Source: an uncultured Chryseobacterium sp. (GTDB lineage: Bacteria > Bacteroidota > Bacteroidia > Flavobacteriales > Weeksellaceae). From it: a stretch of 64,000 bases of DNA. Of the stretch, positions 60,991 to 64,000 are shown piece after piece (the stretch's first letter is position 1; each line of letters opens with the position of its first letter). Location: assembly GCA_913776245.1 (NCBI GenBank), contig CAJYLO010000011.1, forward strand, positions 1 to 64,000, in the 5' to 3' direction. The notes under the pieces were generated by a model. That model was given only the letters and a program-made list of their open reading frames with translations. It was not told where the DNA came from and ran no database searches. The translations under genes were made by a program, and so were the position numbers.

Positions 60991-61394
60991 AAAAACACAA
61001 ATGATGAAAAAATTATAAACGCATCACTGCATCCATAATACAATTTTCAATACAAAAATCGTACTTTTTTTTAATAAAAGCACCAAAAAATAATAAATTA
61101 TATTATAAAATTAAAAATATTTTAAAATTAAAACAAATTAATTTAAAAAATCAAAGCATATCAAGTCCGAATACTTATTATATTAAAAAAAAACATTAAA
61201 ACGCTTTATTATTAATTTGATAGTATAAAAAATTCATTAAAACTATTTTATCGATTCAATAAAAAGAATTTAATCTACCATTTTACAAAATAAATCTTAA
61301 ATAATTAACCAAAACCTATTTTTTATTTCGTTTTTAAATTTACACCTGTACTTTTGTATTATAATTTTAATCAGATAAAAAAATACTATTAAAG
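60991..61394. other. Gene-free AT-rich interval between purA and asnB; candidate small leftward transcript
   Basis: The stretch is extremely AT-rich from about 61040 to 61340. Near the unassigned terminator, the minus strand carries a 7-codon ORF (61036-61013) reading MDAVMRL, ending about 23 bp before the hairpin. This arrangement could be a small RNA or a short leader. I cannot identify a convincing promoter for it. The asnB promoter occupies the right end. Nothing else is recognised. Confidence 0.35.
61349..61356 (+). promoter_or_regulatory. -7 promoter element of asnB
   Basis: TACTTTTG (TAnnTTTG), 38 bp before the ATG. A weak TTTCG lies at roughly -33 spacing. Confidence 0.55.
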
Positions 61395-63056
61395 ATGTGC
61401 GGAATTGTATGTGTGTTTGACACGAAACAAAAAAATGAAGTAATCAGACCCCAGATTCTGGAAATGTCCAAAAAAATAAGACACCGCGGACCGGACTGGT
61501 CAGGAATCTATCAGCACGATAATGTGATCTTTTCTCACGAGAGACTGGCAATTGTAGATCCTACTTCAGGAAAACAACCTTTATTTACAAAAGATAAAAA
61601 AGTAGCTTTAGCAGTTAATGGAGAGATCTATAATCACCAGGAATTAAGAAAAGAATTCCCGGATTACGAATTCCTGACACAATCCGACTGTGAAGTTATT
61701 TTAGCATTATACAGAAGAGACGGCAAAAATTTCCTTGAAAAGCTAAACGGGATTTTCGCATTTGCACTTTATGACGAAGAACATGACGCTTACCTTATCG
61801 GACGAGATCATATGGGAATTGTGCCTTTGTATATGGGCTGGGACAAGAACGGCAGCTTTTATGTAGCATCTGAACTCAAATCGCTGGAAGGCATTTGCAA
61901 TAAAATTCAAGAATTTTTGCCGGGCCATTTCCTGTATAGTAAAGATGGCCAGGAATTACAGCAGTGGTATAAAAGAGATTGGGAAGATTTTGAGAACGTT
62001 AAGGATAACGAAACCGACATATCAGCAATCAGAAAAGGCCTTGAAGACGCTGTACACAGACAGCTTATGAGCGATGTCCCTTATGGCGTTCTACTTTCCG
62101 GCGGCTTGGATTCTACAATTATCGCCGCCGTTACGGCAAAGTTTGCCAGACAAAGAATAGAAAGCGGCGATACACAGGAAGCCTGGTACCCGAGACTGCA
62201 CAGCTTTGCTGTTGGCTTGGAAGGATCACCGGATCTGGCAGCTGCCAGAAAAGCAGCAGACCATATTGGCTCCGTTCACCACGAAATCAAGTACACCGTT
62301 CAGGAAGGTCTGGATGCCATCAAAGATGTAATTTACCATTTGGAGACTTATGATGTAACAACTGTCCGCGCTTCTACGCCAATGTATCTTTTGGCAAGAG
62401 TGATCAAATCGATGGGCATCAAAATGGTACTTTCCGGTGAAGGTTCCGATGAGTTGTTCGGCGGTTATTTGTATTTCCACAAAGCGCCATCTGCACAGGC
62501 TTTCCACGAAGAAACGGTGAGAAAACTAGGTAAGCTTCATCTTTATGATTGTTTAAGAGCCAACAAATCGCTTATGGCTTGGGGAATTGAAGGAAGAGTA
62601 CCTTTCCTGGACAAAGAATTTATGGATGTCGCAATGACCATTAACCCAAAAGATAAAATGATAACGCCGGAAAGAATGGAAAAATGGGTTCTGAGAAAAG
62701 CTTTTGAAGACATTCTGCCGGAAAGCATTGCCTGGAGGCAAAAAGAGCAGTTCAGTGATGGTGTAGGTTACTCCTGGATTGATACACTGAAACAAGTTGC
62801 AGAAGATGAGGTAAGCGATGAAATGATGGCTCAGGCAAAATTCAGATTCCCGATCAATACGCCTATGAGCAAGGAAGAATACCGATACAGAACAATTTTT
62901 GAATCACATTTCCCAAGTGATTCTGCGGCAAGCTGCGTGCCGTCTGTTCCATCTGTTGCTTGTTCCACACCGGTTGCATTGGAATGGGATGAAGCGTTCA
63001 AGAAAATGAACGACCCGAGTGGACGTGCTGTAAAAGTGCACGAGACTGCTTATTAA
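61395..63056 (+). CDS. asnB: Asparagine synthase B (glutamine-hydrolysing)
   Basis: Enzyme of 553 residues that makes asparagine from aspartate, ATP and glutamine. The N-terminal glutaminase domain begins MCGIVCVFD, with the Cys nucleophile exposed after Met removal, followed by RHRGPDWSGIY and LAVNGEIYNHQELR. The synthetase domain has the pyrophosphate loop LLSGGLDSTIIAAV and the late GSDELFGGYLYF. Length and layout match Escherichia coli AsnB. It stands alone with its own promoter element and terminator. Confidence 0.97.
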   Translation: MCGIVCVFDTKQKNEVIRPQILEMSKKIRHRGPDWSGIYQHDNVIFSHERLAIVDPTSGKQPLFTKDKKVALAVNGEIYNHQELRKEFPDYEFLTQSDCEVILALYRRDGKNFLEKLNGIFAFALYDEEHDAYLIGRDHMGIVPLYMGWDKNGSFYVASELKSLEGICNKIQEFLPGHFLYSKDGQELQQWYKRDWEDFENVKDNETDISAIRKGLEDAVHRQLMSDVPYGVLLSGGLDSTIIAAVTAKFARQRIESGDTQEAWYPRLHSFAVGLEGSPDLAAARKAADHIGSVHHEIKYTVQEGLDAIKDVIYHLETYDVTTVRASTPMYLLARVIKSMGIKMVLSGEGSDELFGGYLYFHKAPSAQAFHEETVRKLGKLHLYDCLRANKSLMAWGIEGRVPFLDKEFMDVAMTINPKDKMITPERMEKWVLRKAFEDILPESIAWRQKEQFSDGVGYSWIDTLKQVAEDEVSDEMMAQAKFRFPINTPMSKEEYRYRTIFESHFPSDSAASCVPSVPSVACSTPVALEWDEAFKKMNDPSGRAVKVHETAY

Positions 63057-63082
63057 AACTAACATAAACTAACTACTACAGA

Positions 63083-63112
63083 AAAACCACAAGCTTAGGC
63101 TTGTGGTTTTTT
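63083..63112 (+). terminator. Terminator of asnB
   Basis: AAAACCACAAGC and GCTTGTGGTTTT pair around a 4-nt loop, then T. It lies 27 bp after the stop. Confidence 0.9.
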
Positions 63113-63173
63113 CATGTTTTGATTTAATTGATACTTAGAAGCACGGATTAAAACGGGGCTATCTGATGCTTTA

Positions 63174-64000
63174 TTAATTTTTGATTATTCTCGTGTTAAT
63201 ATTTTTATCTTTATATCTAGTTTTAATTATATAAACTCCATTAGGGAGATTGTCAACTTTTATACTCTTTATATTTTTACCAGATTTTACTAAACTTCCG
63301 TTTGAGGAATACAAATCGAAATTTTCTATATTCTCATCAGAATATAAAGTTTCTTTCACAGGGTTAGGGTATAAGGAAAGATTATTTTTATTTGTTTCAG
63401 TTGGCAAATCTTTTACATCTAATGCAGGTATTGATCCATTGAACCTTGCAAGGAAAATATTAGTTGTACCTGCATATCCGCAAACCATTATTTTTCCATC
63501 ACCCATAACTTCCATATCCTCTACAGTAGATAAATTACCATATCCCTGCTGTGTTTTTCCATTAGTTCCAAAAGTTGTGTCTATAGTTCCATCTGTATTT
63601 ACTCTAATTAAGCCTATGTCATGATAAGATCCTGAAGAAACAGTTCCTGCTAATATTATTTTCCCGTTCGAAAGTAACTTCATAGCACTAGGGGTGTCAT
63701 CTGATGTACCGATAGGTGTTGTAAAAATTCCATCTGAACTAAATGTAGTATCTAAAGTGCCGTTGGTGTTTAACCTAACAATTCCATAATCGTTCCTTGA
63801 GCTTGATGTAGGAAATACTTCTCCACCTACAAGAATTTTACCATTACTTTGGAATGTTATTGCACATGGTTTATCATTAGAGGAAGATGAGATTACAACT
63901 ACTTGTTTCCCATCTGAACTGAAAGAAGTGTCTAAAGAACCATTAGAATTATATTTAACAATACCAAAATCTGCGAAAATTGAGGAAGATCCAGCACCAT
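63174..64000 (-). CDS. T9SS cargo protein with delta-60 repeats, C-terminal part (5' end outside window)
   Basis: The minus-strand frame is open from the stop at 63174 to the right edge of the window, so the gene continues beyond 64000; a Met codon at 63683 is internal. At least three delta-60-type repeats are visible: DFGIVKYNSNGSLDTSFSSD, DYGIVRLNTNGTLDTTFSSD and DIGLIRVNTDGTIDTTFGTN, spaced 50-60 residues apart and expected to form a beta-propeller. The C-terminal 70 residues are a type A sorting domain (LSLYPNPVKETLYSDEN, LYSSNGSLVKSG, LPNGVYIIKTRY). Predicted T9SS-exported; function unknown. Confidence 0.9.
   Translation of the reverse strand, partial: GAGSSSIFADFGIVKYNSNGSLDTSFSSDGKQVVVISSSSNDKPCAITFQSNGKILVGGEVFPTSSSRNDYGIVRLNTNGTLDTTFSSDGIFTTPIGTSDDTPSAMKLLSNGKIILAGTVSSGSYHDIGLIRVNTDGTIDTTFGTNGKTQQGYGNLSTVEDMEVMGDGKIMVCGYAGTTNIFLARFNGSIPALDVKDLPTETNKNNLSLYPNPVKETLYSDENIENFDLYSSNGSLVKSGKNIKSIKVDNLPNGVYIIKTRYKDKNINTRIIKN

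Noticed and set aside
1..64000. CRISPR arrays, prophage, insertion sequences with transposases, rRNA operons
   Set aside because: No regularly spaced repeats, integrase, transposase or rRNA sequence was seen. The only repeats are the GxxExxY-associated arms and the two hairpin elements.

Overview
The window is low-GC chromosomal DNA of a Bacteroidota bacterium, most likely a Flavobacteriia member of the Weeksellaceae (Chryseobacterium-like). Four observations support this: eight secreted proteins end in type IX secretion system (T9SS) sorting domains (six type A, two type B); many genes are preceded by the Bacteroidota -7 promoter element TAnnTTTG and lack Shine-Dalgarno sequences; a DUF4295 gene follows rpmB-rpmG; and parA-parB-DUF5683-dapB-lepB-WbqC form one run. 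The genus is inferred. No phage, transposase, CRISPR array or rRNA is visible.

Layout. 1-4.0 kb: the 3' part of dnaE, cut by the window edge. 4.2-12.1 kb: four tandem paralogous T9SS cargo genes, each with its own terminator, with different N-terminal domains on a shared fn3-GEVED-sorting-domain chassis. 12.4-16.3 kb: an M13 metallopeptidase and a Na+/H+ antiporter. 16.4-18.4 kb: two identical tRNA-Asp genes, thioredoxin and a cysteine desulfurase. 18.4-22.8 kb: a leftward cluster resembling the decaprenylphosphoryl-arabinose (DPA) pathway (UbiA-type phosphoribosyltransferase, DprE1-like oxidase, DprE2-like reductase, HAD phosphatase), interrupted by a GxxExxY gene framed by inverted repeats. 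22.8-26.5 kb: OmpA-like and lipocalin-like lipoproteins, a subtilase and a WbqC-family protein. 26.7-31.5 kb: lepB, dapB, DUF5683, parB and parA. 31.7-39.8 kb: tonB, a retropepsin-PDZ protein, a glycosyltransferase, recR, folA, a glutaminyl cyclase, trmB and small envelope proteins. 40-45.6 kb: two large type B T9SS cargo proteins. 45.7-51.4 kb: tsf, two uncharacterised secreted proteins, a deoxynucleoside kinase, an ArsC-like protein, rpmB-rpmG-DUF4295, ftsY and a GlsB-like protein. 51.5-54.4 kb: a T9SS reprolysin-like protease. 54.5-60.9 kb: coaE, an MBL-fold hydrolase, ruvB, a polytopic membrane protein, a glycine-zipper lipoprotein and purA. 61.4-64 kb: asnB and a truncated T9SS protein with delta-60 repeats.

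The window mixes housekeeping genes (replication, partition, translation, DNA repair, nucleotide and cofactor metabolism) with a large cell-surface and secretion cargo inventory. No core T9SS machinery genes are present. The most unusual items are the DPA-like cluster with its repeat-bounded GxxExxY insertion, a pair of related GC-richer hairpin elements just after the stop codons of lepB and ruvB, the domain-swapped T9SS array, and an unassigned leftward terminator with a 7-codon ORF upstream of purA.
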